A DNA stretch of 64,000 bases from contig JAQXUQ010000006.1 in NCBI GenBank assembly GCA_029224465.1, forward strand, positions 298,661 to 362,660, written 5' to 3'. The notes under the pieces were generated by a model. The model was not told the DNA's origin. It did not search any database and worked only from the letters and a program-made list of their open reading frames with translations. Within the stretch, counting starts at the first letter, position 1. Every line of letters begins with the position of its first letter. Below, piece after piece: positions 9,292 to 18,635 of this stretch. The position numbers were made by a program, and so were the translations under genes. Source of the DNA: Bacillota bacterium. GTDB lineage: Bacteria; Bacillota; Clostridia; Lachnospirales; Lachnospiraceae.

Positions 9292-10128
9292 ATGAACAGA
9301 CACTCCTTCCAAATAACGGCTTTTCTGCTGGCACTGTTTCTTATGACAGGTGCGATGTCATTAACCGGTATCCGCGCGGATGCTGCCGTACTTCCCGCAA
9401 AACCGGACTGCCGCATTACTTATCAGTTTGAAAACGGCGGTGCCTATACGATCGGGCCGGATCTGGCCATGACCATGATGATGACAAATCCGGACGGTTC
9501 GTATTACATTGACCCCGCAACAGGATACTATGTCGTCGATCTGAACAAGATGGACGCGTTTTTCTCGGGGCTTTCGTATCTTTATCCGGCCGCGGGGAAA
9601 AGCTCGCCTGCGTTCCGCACGACAAGCGGGGATGTCCTGCAGCTCAGCGGTATTCAGCAGTACGGATATCTGGACACAGAAGCGGAGAAAAATTATCTTT
9701 CGAATGCCATTATGCTGCAGAAGAAGGAGAATCATAAACCGCAGATGACGGCGGGTGGAACCTATATCGAAATTGATATCACGAACCAGAAGCTGTACTA
9801 TTATGAGAACGGCGTCTGCCGCGCGGCAACCGACATTGTTACCGGGAATCACCGTCTGCACAGAGATACGCCGACCGGTGTGTTCAAAGTCCGGGCCAAA
9901 CAAACCAATGTAAATCTTGTCGGCAAAGACTATGTGTCCTTCGTAACCTACTGGATGCCGATTGTCGGCAACAGCATCGGTATTCATGACGCATCCTGGA
10001 GAAGTAAATTCGGCGGAAGCATCTATCTGACAAACGGATCACACGGCTGCATCAACGTGCCGCCTTCTGTAATGAAAGATCTGTTTCCGATGGTAAAACG
10101 GGGAACAACCGTAGTTGTTTTCCAGTAA
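9292..10128 (+). CDS. Secreted L,D-transpeptidase (YkuD domain)
   Basis: 278 aa with an N-terminal hydrophobic signal (residues about 7-30, ending ...RADAA). The C-terminal half is a YkuD domain: YIEIDITNQKLYYYENG opens it, and the catalytic motif is S250-H251-G252-C253 within SHGCINVPP, where Cys253 is the nucleophile. Such enzymes make 3-3 cross-links in peptidoglycan or attach proteins to it. The region between about residues 35 and 150 is not recognised with certainty and may be a remnant of the peptidoglycan-binding domain common in clostridial members. GGAGG precedes the ATG, 15 bases after ilvB. Confidence 0.88.
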   Translation: MNRHSFQITAFLLALFLMTGAMSLTGIRADAAVLPAKPDCRITYQFENGGAYTIGPDLAMTMMMTNPDGSYYIDPATGYYVVDLNKMDAFFSGLSYLYPAAGKSSPAFRTTSGDVLQLSGIQQYGYLDTEAEKNYLSNAIMLQKKENHKPQMTAGGTYIEIDITNQKLYYYENGVCRAATDIVTGNHRLHRDTPTGVFKVRAKQTNVNLVGKDYVSFVTYWMPIVGNSIGIHDASWRSKFGGSIYLTNGSHGCINVPPSVMKDLFPMVKRGTTVVVFQ

Positions 10129-10151
10129 ATAGAAAAGAGGAGTGAAGTATT

Positions 10152-11231
10152 ATGGGACGTGTTTATAACTTTTCTGCAGGGCCCGCCATGCTGCCGGAAG
10201 AAGTGCTCCGGCAGGCAGCGGATGAGATGCTGGATTACCATGGATCAGGGATGTCCGTGATGGAAATGAGCCACCGCGGTAAAGTTTACGACAAGATCAT
10301 CAAGGAAGCCGAGAAGGATTTCCGCGAGCTGGTCGGTGTCCCGGACAATTACCGCGTTCTGTTCCTGCAGGGCGGCGGCTCCACGCAGTTCGCGATGGTT
10401 CCCATGAACCTTACAAAGAACGGCACGGCAGCATATGTCATCACCGGCAACTGGGCGAAGAAAGCGGCAGAAGAGGCAGAGCGTTATACGAAGGTTGTAC
10501 GCGTTGCTTCTTCCGCGGACAGAAATTACACCTATATTCCGGACTGCAGTGATCTGGATATTCCGGAGGACGCGGATTATCTGTATATCTGCGAAAACAA
10601 CACAATTTACGGTACCGAATATAAGGAACTGCCCGATACAAAGGGGCATCTTCTTGTCGCGGATGTCAGTTCCAACTTCCTTTCCCGCCCGATTGACGTA
10701 ACAAAGTACGGAATGTTCTTCGGCGGTGTACAGAAGAATGTAGGTCCCGCAGGCGTAACCATCGCTGTTATCAGGGATGATCTCATTCGTGAGGATCTGC
10801 CGGAATATGTTCCGACCATGCTCCGCTACAAGACGCACGCGGACAAAGATTCCCTCTACAACACACCGCCCTGCTACAATATCTATATCTGCGGTCTTGT
10901 TTTCAAGTGGCTGAAGAAACAGGGCGGCCTCGAAGCCATGGATCAGAGAAACAAGGCGAAGGCAAAGATCTTCTATGATTATCTGGATTCTTCCTCCCTC
11001 TTCAAAGGAACCGTTGAGCCGAAGGACCGTTCTTATATGAACGCGCCGTTTGTAACCGGTGACAAGGATCTTGACGCGGAGTTCGTCAGGGAAGCTGAAG
11101 CGCAGGGCTTTGTATCTTTAAAGGGACACCGCACGGTTGGCGGTATGAGAGCGTCCATGTACAATGCAATGCCGGTGGAAGGCGTTGAAAAGCTCGTGGA
11201 ATTCATGAAGGATTTTGAAGCCAGACACTGA
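10152..11231 (+). CDS. serC: Phosphoserine aminotransferase
   Basis: 359 aa, full length. SerC transaminates 3-phosphohydroxypyruvate to phosphoserine with PLP. It starts NFSAGPAMLPEEVL and has EMSHRGK and the PLP-lysine context FFGGVQKNVGPAGV. AGAGGAGTG precedes the ATG. It lies 15 bases before serA, so the first two steps of serine synthesis are coupled. No serB is found in the window. Confidence 0.97.
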   Translation: MGRVYNFSAGPAMLPEEVLRQAADEMLDYHGSGMSVMEMSHRGKVYDKIIKEAEKDFRELVGVPDNYRVLFLQGGGSTQFAMVPMNLTKNGTAAYVITGNWAKKAAEEAERYTKVVRVASSADRNYTYIPDCSDLDIPEDADYLYICENNTIYGTEYKELPDTKGHLLVADVSSNFLSRPIDVTKYGMFFGGVQKNVGPAGVTIAVIRDDLIREDLPEYVPTMLRYKTHADKDSLYNTPPCYNIYICGLVFKWLKKQGGLEAMDQRNKAKAKIFYDYLDSSSLFKGTVEPKDRSYMNAPFVTGDKDLDAEFVREAEAQGFVSLKGHRTVGGMRASMYNAMPVEGVEKLVEFMKDFEARH

Positions 11232-11246
11232 GGGAGCGATAGAGTC

Positions 11247-12410
11247 ATGTTCAAATACGCGACATTAAATAATATTGCGGAGGCGGGGCTTACCCGCTTC
11301 GATGAAAATTTTGAAAAGACCGATGACATTCATGAGGCGCAGGGTATTTTAGTACGCAGTGCGAAAATGCACGACATGGAGTTTTCCGATAAGCTCCTTG
11401 CTGTGGCCAGAGCCGGCGCCGGTGTCAACAACATTCCTCTCGACAGGCTTGCAGAAAAGGGCGTCGTTGTTTTCAACACGCCGGGCGCGAATGCCAACGG
11501 TGTCAAGGAACTTGTCATCGCAGGCATGCTTCTTGCTTCCCGCGATATAACGGAAGGCATTGACTGGGTGCGGTCCAACTGGAATAATCCCGACATTACA
11601 TCTGATGTCGAGAAGCAGAAAAAACAATTTGCCGGCACGGAGATCGAAGGCAAAAAGCTTGGTATTATCGGTCTTGGCGCGATCGGCGTGCGTGTTGCGA
11701 ACGCCGCTGTCTACATGGGTATGGACGTTTACGGCTACGATCCTTATGTCGTTGTCGAAAACGCATGGCATCTGTCCAGAAAAGTCACCCATGTGACGGA
11801 CATTAACGAGATCTACAGAAACTGTGATATTATTACAATTCATGTTCCGGCGATGGATTCGACCAGGGGATACATCAGCAGAGAAGCCATCGCCATGATG
11901 AAAAAGGGCGTCATCTTTATCAACATGGCAAGAGATGTACTCGTTGATGAAAAGGCCATGATCGAGGCAATCGATGAAGGCAAGGTCAGAAGATATGTTT
12001 CCGATTTTCCGAATCCGACAGTTGCCGGTCACAGAGGCTGCATCACAACACCGCACCTTGGCGCTTCGACCGAAGAGTCCGAAACCAACTGCGCGGTGAT
12101 GGCAGCAGACGAGCTGCAGGATTATCTGGAAAACGGCAATATTACGCATTCCGTGAACTATCCGAACATTGATGTCGGCGTCTGCCAGCATGCTTCGAGA
12201 ATTGCCCTCTTCCATAAGAATATTCCGAACATGATCACAAAGTTCACGAAGATTACCGGTGAAGAAGGCATCAACGTTGCGGAGATGACGAACAAGTCCA
12301 AGGGTAATGTCGCGATCACTGTCCTTGATCTGGATTCAAAGCCGTCGGAGGAAGCGATAGAAAAGCTCGGTGCCATTGAAGGCGTTTTCCGTGTCCGCGT
12401 CATCAAATAA
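11247..12410 (+). CDS. serA: D-3-phosphoglycerate dehydrogenase
   Basis: 387 aa, the short type with one C-terminal ACT domain. Oxidises 3-phosphoglycerate to start serine synthesis. Visible are the substrate-domain motif ARAGAGVNNIP, the NAD-binding GLGAIGVRVANAA, the catalytic-domain stretch INMARDVLVDEKAM and the His of TTPHLGASTEES. The last 75 residues (from about NMITKFTKITGEEGINV) form the ACT domain expected to sense serine. The ribosome site is weak (GGGAG). It is followed by a GC-rich hairpin and the DUF1015 gene. Confidence 0.96.
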   Translation: MFKYATLNNIAEAGLTRFDENFEKTDDIHEAQGILVRSAKMHDMEFSDKLLAVARAGAGVNNIPLDRLAEKGVVVFNTPGANANGVKELVIAGMLLASRDITEGIDWVRSNWNNPDITSDVEKQKKQFAGTEIEGKKLGIIGLGAIGVRVANAAVYMGMDVYGYDPYVVVENAWHLSRKVTHVTDINEIYRNCDIITIHVPAMDSTRGYISREAIAMMKKGVIFINMARDVLVDEKAMIEAIDEGKVRRYVSDFPNPTVAGHRGCITTPHLGASTEESETNCAVMAADELQDYLENGNITHSVNYPNIDVGVCQHASRIALFHKNIPNMITKFTKITGEEGINVAEMTNKSKGNVAITVLDLDSKPSEEAIEKLGAIEGVFRVRVIK

Positions 12411-12433
12411 TAAAGCGTCCGCTGTTTTGCCGC

Positions 12434-12456
12434 GCCGGCAGGGAAAACCTGCCGGC
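12434..12456 (+). terminator. GC-rich hairpin after serA, weak terminator or attenuating stem
   Basis: GCCGGCAGG (12434-12442) pairs perfectly with CCTGCCGGC (12448-12456) around GAAAA. Only GATTTATAAAATC follows, so the T tract is poor. It may cause partial termination or stabilise the serA 3' end rather than fully separate the downstream gene. Confidence 0.5.
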
Positions 12457-12484
12457 GATTTATAAAATCGGAGAAATTTCACTT

Positions 12485-13714
12485 ATGGCTGATATCAGAC
12501 CTTTTCAGGCGTACCGCCCCGCGCAGGGGATGGCACAGACAATTGCAGCGCTGCCTTATGACGTTTATACAAGACAGGAAGCTGCGGCTTATGTTGCGGA
12601 ACATCCGGATTCCTTTCTTGCGATTGACCGCGCGGAGACCGCTTTTCCCTCTGACGTTGATACATACGACGACAGAGTTTATAAAAAGGCAGCGGAGCTG
12701 CTGCGCGCCCGCATGCAGAAGGGTGATTTTATTCAGGAAGACAAGCCATGCTTCTATGTTTACGAGCAGACCTTCATGGGGCGTACGCAGACCGGAATTG
12801 TGGCCTGCGCCAGTGTTGACGACTATCTGACAGGCGTGATCCGAAGACATGAAAACACGGTGGAAGTAAAGGAAAAGGACAGAATCCGCCATGTCGATGC
12901 CTGCGGCGCGCAGACCGGACCTGTTTTTCTCGCGTACAGACATCAGACAGAACTGGATCAGCTGCTGCGAGATGTCACTGCTTCTTCACCGGTTTACGAC
13001 TTTGTGTCCGACGGAGACGTAAGAAACCGTGTCTTCCTCATTTCGGACGAGGGGCAGCAGGCGGCGGTACGGTCCTGTTTTGCGAAGATTCCAAGGCTCT
13101 ACATCGCGGATGGACATCACCGCTGCGCATCCGCGGTAAAGGTTGCCTGTCAGAAGAGAAAAGAACATCCGGATTACACCGGAGACGAACCGTTCAACTA
13201 CATTCTCAGCGTCATTTTCCCGGATGATCAGCTGCAGATTCTGGATTATAACCGTGTCGTTCTGGGACTTTGCGGTCTTGACAAGAGTGAAGTTCTTGGA
13301 AAGATCCGCGAACGCTTCCAGGCGGTTCCCTATAATGCAGCAGCAAAACCGACGCGGAAAGGCGAAATCGGCATGTTCATCGGCAGGCGCTGGTATATGC
13401 TGACGCCGAAGTTCCGTATACCCGCGGATCCCGTCGAATCACTGGACGTGGAAATCCTGCAGAAGAATATTCTGGAGCCGGTATTTCACATAACGGACCC
13501 TAGAACAGATCCGTCGATCGCTTTTGTAGGCGGAATCAAGGGAACAAAGGTTCTGGAGGAAATGACTGCCGGCTCGAAAGGCTGCGCGTTCGCCATGTAT
13601 CCGACAAGCATCCGCGAGCTGTTTGCGGTTGCTGACGCCGGGCGTCTGATGCCGCCCAAATCGACCTGGTTTGAACCGAAGCTCCTTTCGGGACTTTTTA
13701 TTCATCCGATCTGA
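12485..13714 (+). CDS. DUF1015 family protein, serine-locus associated
   Basis: 409 aa matching the DUF1015 family by its opening IRPFQAYRP, the early ALPYDV, the RHE(N)T region and the signature YIADGHHRCASA (D209, G210, H211, H212, R213). The family has no firmly assigned function that I can state. The DGHHR motif resembles the DGxHR motif of ParB-fold nucleotide-using proteins, a superfamily that includes the free-serine kinases SerK and SbnI. Position after serC-serA suggests a role in serine or phosphoserine metabolism. That function is inference; the family call is good. GGAG lies upstream of the ATG. Confidence 0.8.
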   Translation: MADIRPFQAYRPAQGMAQTIAALPYDVYTRQEAAAYVAEHPDSFLAIDRAETAFPSDVDTYDDRVYKKAAELLRARMQKGDFIQEDKPCFYVYEQTFMGRTQTGIVACASVDDYLTGVIRRHENTVEVKEKDRIRHVDACGAQTGPVFLAYRHQTELDQLLRDVTASSPVYDFVSDGDVRNRVFLISDEGQQAAVRSCFAKIPRLYIADGHHRCASAVKVACQKRKEHPDYTGDEPFNYILSVIFPDDQLQILDYNRVVLGLCGLDKSEVLGKIRERFQAVPYNAAAKPTRKGEIGMFIGRRWYMLTPKFRIPADPVESLDVEILQKNILEPVFHITDPRTDPSIAFVGGIKGTKVLEEMTAGSKGCAFAMYPTSIRELFAVADAGRLMPPKSTWFEPKLLSGLFIHPI

Positions 13715-13768
13715 ATGCCGGTATATACCGGTCCGGTATCGGCAGCGGCAAAATTAATAAATTACAGC

Positions 13769-13797
13769 TTGCCAAACAGCGCATGCTCCTGTATAAT
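13769..13797 (+). promoter_or_regulatory. Promoter of tRNA-Thr
   Basis: TTGCCA at 13769-13774 and a perfect TATAAT at 13792-13797 are spaced by 17 bases. Transcription should start near 13804, about 27 bases before the mature tRNA. Confidence 0.8.
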
Positions 13798-13805
13798 ACA
13801 ATTCA

Positions 13806-13819
13806 GTGTCACGTGACAC
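13806..13819. promoter_or_regulatory. Perfect 14-base palindrome at the tRNA transcription start
   Basis: GTGTCACGTGACAC is its own reverse complement and sits 9 bases after the -10 box, at or just past the predicted start site. It could be an operator or a short hairpin in the tRNA leader. The position is seen directly; the function is inferred. Confidence 0.5.
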
Positions 13820-13830
13820 GAATCATATAT

Positions 13831-13903
13831 GCTGGAATAGCGCAGTTGGTAGCGCAACTGATTCGTAATCAGTAGGTCGAGGGTTCAAGTCCCTTTTCCA
13901 GCT
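13831..13903 (+). tRNA. tRNA-Thr (anticodon CGT)
   Basis: A complete cloverleaf is visible. The acceptor GCTGGAA pairs with TTCCAGC. The D arm is GCGC-AGTTGGTA-GCGC. The anticodon arm ACTGA-TTCGTAA-TCAGT reads anticodon CGT (codon ACG). The T arm is GAGGG-TTCAAGT-CCCTT. The discriminator base is T at 13903 and CCA is not encoded. Confidence 0.96.
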
Positions 13904-13908
13904 TGGCG

Positions 13909-13942
13909 GAGATCTCTGACGAATGTCGGAGATCTCTTTTTT
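13909..13942 (+). terminator. Terminator of tRNA-Thr
   Basis: GAGATCTCTGAC (13909-13920) pairs with GTCGGAGATCTC (13925-13936), with one G-T pair, across the loop GAAT. Six Ts follow. It makes the tRNA an independent transcription unit. Confidence 0.85.
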
Positions 13943-13994
13943 ACTTTCAGGATGCACATAGAGCAGGAATAACAAACAGGCAAGGAGGTTTTGC

Positions 13995-15383
13995 ATGGCG
14001 CAGCTCTGGGGCGGACGGTTTACCAAGGAAACCGATACGCTGGTTAAAAAATTCAATGATTCTCTGCCGTTTGATCAGAGGCTGTGGAGAGAAGATATAG
14101 AAGGGAGCATCGCGCACGCGCAGATGCTCGGGAAACAGGGCATTCTCACAGGAGAGGAAACTTCCCGCATTGTGCAGGGACTCCATGAAATCGCTGATGA
14201 TATCGAAAGCGGAAATCTGCGGTTTACAGATGAATATGAAGATATTCACAGTTTTGTCGAGGCAAAGCTGATCGAGAGAATCGGAGAAGACGGCAAAAGA
14301 CTGCATACCGGCCGCTCGAGAAATGATCAGGTCGCGCTGGATATGCGGCTCTTTGTCCGCAGCGCCTGCGATACGGTGAACCGCGAGCTCAAAGGTCTTC
14401 TGGAGACAATTCTCTCCATTATGGAGCAGAATACAGAGACGTTTATGCCGGGATTCACCCACCTGCAGAAGGCGCAGCCGGTTACGCTCGCGCATCATTT
14501 CGGTGCTTATTTTGAAATGTTCCGAAGGGATGTGCTTAGAATCGAAGACTGTAGAAAGCGTCTTAATGAGTGTCCCTTGGGCGCGGGCGCGCTCGCGGGA
14601 ACAACCTATCCTCTCGACCGTGATTATACGGCGCAGCAGCTTGGTTTTGACAGACCGACCGCCAACTCCATGGACTCCGTATCCGACAGAGACTATGCAG
14701 CAGAGTTCCTGTCCGCGCTTTCGCTGATTCAGATGCATCTGTCGAGGCTGTCCGAGGAAATCATTCTGTGGAATTCCAATGAATACCGCTTTGTCGAGAT
14801 TGATGATGCGTATTCGACCGGAAGCTCGATTATGCCGCAGAAGAAGAATCCGGATGTCGCGGAATTAATCCGGGGTAAAACAGGACGCGTCTATGGAGAT
14901 CTCGCGTCTTTATTGACAACGATGAAGGCGATCCCTCTTGCATATGACAAGGACATGCAGGAAGACAAGGAACCGGTCTTTGACAGTTTTGACACCGTAT
15001 GTCACTGTGTACATCTGATGAGCGGAATGCTCTCGACGATGACGTTCAATCGTGCCATAATGGAGACAAGCGCGCGCCACGGATTTACGAACGCGACCGA
15101 CGCTGCCGATTATCTCGTTGGTAAAGGGATCGCATTCCGCGACGCACATGCGGTTATCGGCAGAATGGTTCTTTACTGCATCGATCACAAAAAGGCGATT
15201 GATGACCTTTCGATGGATGAGTTCCACAGCTTCTCGGAAGCTTTTGACAACGATATCTACAACGCGGTTTCCCTGAAAACCTGCGTGGATAAACGGCTGA
15301 CAAAAGGTGCTCCCGGGGCGCAGGCTATGGAAGAGGAAATCAGAAACGCGAAAGCCTGGCTTACCGGCCGGCAATGGAGGTAG
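13995..15383 (+). CDS. argH: Argininosuccinate lyase
   Basis: 462 aa. Cleaves argininosuccinate to arginine and fumarate, the last arginine step. It belongs to the fumarase/aspartase superfamily: it begins WGGRFTKETD, has HTGRSRNDQVALD and the superfamily signature GSSIMPQKKNPDVAELIRGK carrying the catalytic serine loop. AAGGAGG upstream fixes the ATG. argG is not nearby. asd starts three bases after the stop, so the two are probably one transcript. Confidence 0.97.
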   Translation: MAQLWGGRFTKETDTLVKKFNDSLPFDQRLWREDIEGSIAHAQMLGKQGILTGEETSRIVQGLHEIADDIESGNLRFTDEYEDIHSFVEAKLIERIGEDGKRLHTGRSRNDQVALDMRLFVRSACDTVNRELKGLLETILSIMEQNTETFMPGFTHLQKAQPVTLAHHFGAYFEMFRRDVLRIEDCRKRLNECPLGAGALAGTTYPLDRDYTAQQLGFDRPTANSMDSVSDRDYAAEFLSALSLIQMHLSRLSEEIILWNSNEYRFVEIDDAYSTGSSIMPQKKNPDVAELIRGKTGRVYGDLASLLTTMKAIPLAYDKDMQEDKEPVFDSFDTVCHCVHLMSGMLSTMTFNRAIMETSARHGFTNATDAADYLVGKGIAFRDAHAVIGRMVLYCIDHKKAIDDLSMDEFHSFSEAFDNDIYNAVSLKTCVDKRLTKGAPGAQAMEEEIRNAKAWLTGRQWR

Positions 15384-15386
15384 GAT

Positions 15387-16469
15387 ATGGAAAAATTAAA
15401 AGTCGGAGTACTTGGCGGAACCGGAATGGTCGGCCAGCGTTTTATACAGATTCTGGAGAACCACCCGTGGTTCGAGGTTAAGGAGATCGCCGCGAGCGCA
15501 CGAAGCGCCGGAAAGACATATGCGGAGGCAGTAGAAGGCCGCTGGAAGCTTGACGAGCCGGTGCCGGACTGCGTCAAGGATATCGTCATCCGCGATATTA
15601 ACGACATTGAGGGTATGACAAAGGATGTGGATTTTGTTTTGTCCGCCGTCAACATGTCGAAAGAGGAAATCCGCAAGATCGAGGAGGCTTACGCAAAGAC
15701 CGAGACGCCGGTTGTCTCCAACAACAGTGCGCATCGCTGGACGCCGGACGTACCGATGATCATTCCGGAAATCAATCCGGAGCACGCGGCTGTCATCGAA
15801 TATCAGAGAAGGCGTCTTGGAACAAAGAGAGGCTTCATCGCGGTGAAACCCAACTGCTCGATTCAGTCCTATACGCCGGCGCTTGCCGCATGGAAGGAGT
15901 TCGAGCCCTATGAAGTTGTCGCCTCTACTTATCAGGCAATTTCCGGCGCCGGCAAGACCTTCCGCGACTGGCCGGAAATGAACGGCAATGTTATCCCGTA
16001 TATTGCAGGCGAGGAGGAAAAGTCGGAGAAGGAACCGCTCCGGATCTTCGGACATATTGAGGACGGTCAGATTGTACCTGCCGAAAGTCCGGTTATTGAC
16101 TGCCAGTGCATCCGGATCCCTGTTCTGTATGGTCATACGGCAACTGTTTTTGTCCGTCTGAAGAAAGATCCGTCCAAAGAGGAACTGATCGAAAAACTCC
16201 GTGAATTCCGAGGGGTTCCGCAGGATCTGAAACTTCCGAGCGCGCCGGAGCACTTCATCCAGTACTGCGAAGAAGATGACCGTCCGCAGGTGACAAAAGA
16301 TGTAAACTACGAGAACGGCATGGGCGTTTCGATCGGAAGGCTCCGGAAAGATGTTCTTTTTGACTGGAAATTCGTCGGCCTGTCTCACAACACGCTGCGG
16401 GGAGCAGCTGGCGGCGCTGTCGAATGTGCCGAGCTTCTGACCGCACAGGGGTATATCACCAAGAAGTGA
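15387..16469 (+). CDS. asd: Aspartate-semialdehyde dehydrogenase (archaeal/fungal-type)
   Basis: 360 aa. Reduces aspartyl phosphate to the semialdehyde, branch point to lysine/diaminopimelate, threonine and methionine. The N-terminal NADP loop is GVLGGTGMVGQRF, the catalytic Cys sits in KPNCSIQ and the later QAISGAGKTF matches the long form typical of archaea and several clostridia rather than the E. coli form. GGAGG overlaps the argH stop region. topB begins three bases after its stop. Confidence 0.93.
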   Translation: MEKLKVGVLGGTGMVGQRFIQILENHPWFEVKEIAASARSAGKTYAEAVEGRWKLDEPVPDCVKDIVIRDINDIEGMTKDVDFVLSAVNMSKEEIRKIEEAYAKTETPVVSNNSAHRWTPDVPMIIPEINPEHAAVIEYQRRRLGTKRGFIAVKPNCSIQSYTPALAAWKEFEPYEVVASTYQAISGAGKTFRDWPEMNGNVIPYIAGEEEKSEKEPLRIFGHIEDGQIVPAESPVIDCQCIRIPVLYGHTATVFVRLKKDPSKEELIEKLREFRGVPQDLKLPSAPEHFIQYCEEDDRPQVTKDVNYENGMGVSIGRLRKDVLFDWKFVGLSHNTLRGAAGGAVECAELLTAQGYITKK

Positions 16470-16472
16470 TGC

Positions 16473-18635
16473 ATGGGGAAAGTAGTTTTTATCGCTGAAA
16501 AGCCCAGTGTGGCGCAGGATTTCGCGAAGGCTTTAAATCTGAAATTCACATCCAGAGACGGGTATCAGGAAGCGGAGAATACCATTGTGACCTGGTGCTT
16601 CGGGCACCTCGTCACAATGTGCTACCCGGACGCATATGATCCCAAGATGAAGAGATGGTCCCTCGATACTATCCCCTTCATACCTGATGAATATCGCTAT
16701 CAGGTGATCGATTCCGCCAGTACGAAGAAACAATTTAATACCGTTAAAAAGCTTCTGACAGATAAGGACGTAGATACGATCTATATCTGCACGGACTCGG
16801 GGCGTGAGGGAGAATATATCTACCGCCTTGTGGCCGCGCAGGCAGGTGTCAAAGACAAGAAACAGCTGCGCGTCTGGATTGATTCCTTTACGAAGGAAGA
16901 AATTCTGCGCGGCATCCGTGAGGCGAAAGACGACAGCGCATACGATAACATGGGCGCTGCAGCGTATCTGCGCGCGAAGGAAGACTACCTGATGGGAATC
17001 AATTTCTCGAGGGCGATGTCGCTTCGCTACGGCCCCGGCATCCGCGACTTTCTTTCGATGGACCACTGCGTCATCGCGGTTGGCAGAGTCATGACCTGCG
17101 TCCTCGGCATCATTGTCAGAAGAGAAAGGGAGATCCGGAAGTTTGTGGAAACGCCGTTTTACAGGGTTATCGGCAGCTTCACGAAGGATGAGCGCGCAGC
17201 GGACGACACCTTTTTCGAAGCGGAATGGAATGTGACCGGAGGAAGCCGGTATCAGGATTCGCCTCTTCTGTACAAGGAGAACGGTTTCCTGAAACGGGAA
17301 AGCGCGGAAGAGCTGATCCGCTTTCTGCAGGAAGCGCCGGAGGAAGGAGAAGGAGCGCCGGTTGTCCGCGCGGTCTCCCGTAAAAAGGAGACAAAGAATC
17401 CGCCGCTTCTGTACAATCTCGCAGAGCTCCAGAACGACTGCTCGAGATTTTTCAAAATCAGTCCGGATCAGGCACTTGATGCCGCGCAGACGCTGTACGA
17501 AAAGAAGCTGACCACCTATCCCCGGACAGACGCGCGTGTTTTGTCCAGCGCGGTCGCGAAGGAAATTCAGAATAATCTGAAAGGACTTTCGACGGTCCCG
17601 ATGTACCGCCCTTTGATTCAGGGTATCATCGATCTTGGCAGTTGGAAGACAATCGGAAAAACCAGATACACGAACGACAAGGCAATTACTGACCACTACG
17701 CGATTATTCCGACAGGACAGGGATTTCAGGCGCTCGGAAGCCTTGACCAGACCTGTCAGAAAGTTTATGAGCTGATCGTACGCCGGTTTCTGGCGATCTT
17801 TTATCCGGGGGCTGTTTTTGATAAAATGTCTTTGCAGGTGTCCGTCCGTTCCGAACTATTTCAGGCATCTACGCGTGTTCTCCGTGAGCCGGGCTATCTG
17901 AACGTACTGCGGTATTCGTTTCAGAAGCCTTCTTCCGCCAGAGAGGATTCAAAAGGCGAAGAGGATTCTTTAAAGGGACAGCAGGAGAACAATCCCGCGC
18001 TTGAGAAGATCCTCCTTAACCTGAAAAAGGGTGACCGGCTGCGCGCGCTTCGTTATTCCATCAAGGAAGGGAAAACATCACCGCCCAAGCGCTATAATTC
18101 CGGCAGCATGATCCTTACGATGGAAAACGCCGGGCAGTTCATTGAAGATGACGAGCTGCGAGAACAGATCAAGGGAAGCGGAATCGGAACCAGTGCGACC
18201 AGAGCGGGGATTCTGACGAAGCTTGTCGATAATCAGTATATCAATCTGAACAGTAAAACGCAGATTTACACGCCGACACAGCTGGGAGAGATGATTTACG
18301 ACGCCGTCTTTCTCGCGCTCCGGCCAATGCTGGATCCGCGGCTTACCGCAAGCTGGGAAATGGGTCTTACCAGGGTCTGCGAGGGAACGACCAGTGAAGA
18401 AGAGTACCGGGACAAGCTGAACAGCTATGTGACGCGGCGGACAAATTATATTAAGCAGAGCGATTTCAGGGATACACTGCAGCAGATGTATCAGAGGGGC
18501 GCGCAGTATTATCCGAAACCGATGCATTTCAAGACGAAGTATTCTAATTCCGGCGCGCGCCGGGGAAAGGGAAGCGCGGCAGGAAAGAAGAACACAGCAG
18601 GGCCAAAGAAAGGAGACAAAAATGGCAGTCAGTGA
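16473..18635 (+). CDS. topB: DNA topoisomerase III
   Basis: 720 aa type IA topoisomerase that relaxes and decatenates DNA through a 5'-phosphotyrosine. The TOPRIM domain is at the N-terminus (IAEKPSVAQDFA, then CTDSGREGEYIYRL with its acidic pair). The active-site Tyr349 lies in LTTYPRTDARVLSS. A later GIGTSATRAGIL motif is typical. The C-terminal tail is short, Lys/Gly/Ala-rich and without zinc fingers, as in many Gram-positive TopB proteins. The ribosome site is weak, suggesting coupling to asd three bases upstream. The end overlaps the next gene by 14 bases. Confidence 0.96.
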   Translation: MGKVVFIAEKPSVAQDFAKALNLKFTSRDGYQEAENTIVTWCFGHLVTMCYPDAYDPKMKRWSLDTIPFIPDEYRYQVIDSASTKKQFNTVKKLLTDKDVDTIYICTDSGREGEYIYRLVAAQAGVKDKKQLRVWIDSFTKEEILRGIREAKDDSAYDNMGAAAYLRAKEDYLMGINFSRAMSLRYGPGIRDFLSMDHCVIAVGRVMTCVLGIIVRREREIRKFVETPFYRVIGSFTKDERAADDTFFEAEWNVTGGSRYQDSPLLYKENGFLKRESAEELIRFLQEAPEEGEGAPVVRAVSRKKETKNPPLLYNLAELQNDCSRFFKISPDQALDAAQTLYEKKLTTYPRTDARVLSSAVAKEIQNNLKGLSTVPMYRPLIQGIIDLGSWKTIGKTRYTNDKAITDHYAIIPTGQGFQALGSLDQTCQKVYELIVRRFLAIFYPGAVFDKMSLQVSVRSELFQASTRVLREPGYLNVLRYSFQKPSSAREDSKGEEDSLKGQQENNPALEKILLNLKKGDRLRALRYSIKEGKTSPPKRYNSGSMILTMENAGQFIEDDELREQIKGSGIGTSATRAGILTKLVDNQYINLNSKTQIYTPTQLGEMIYDAVFLALRPMLDPRLTASWEMGLTRVCEGTTSEEEYRDKLNSYVTRRTNYIKQSDFRDTLQQMYQRGAQYYPKPMHFKTKYSNSGARRGKGSAAGKKNTAGPKKGDKNGSQ

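Noticed and set aside
11349..12215. 288-codon minus-strand frame within serA
   Set aside because: Shadow of a well-conserved gene with no supporting signals.
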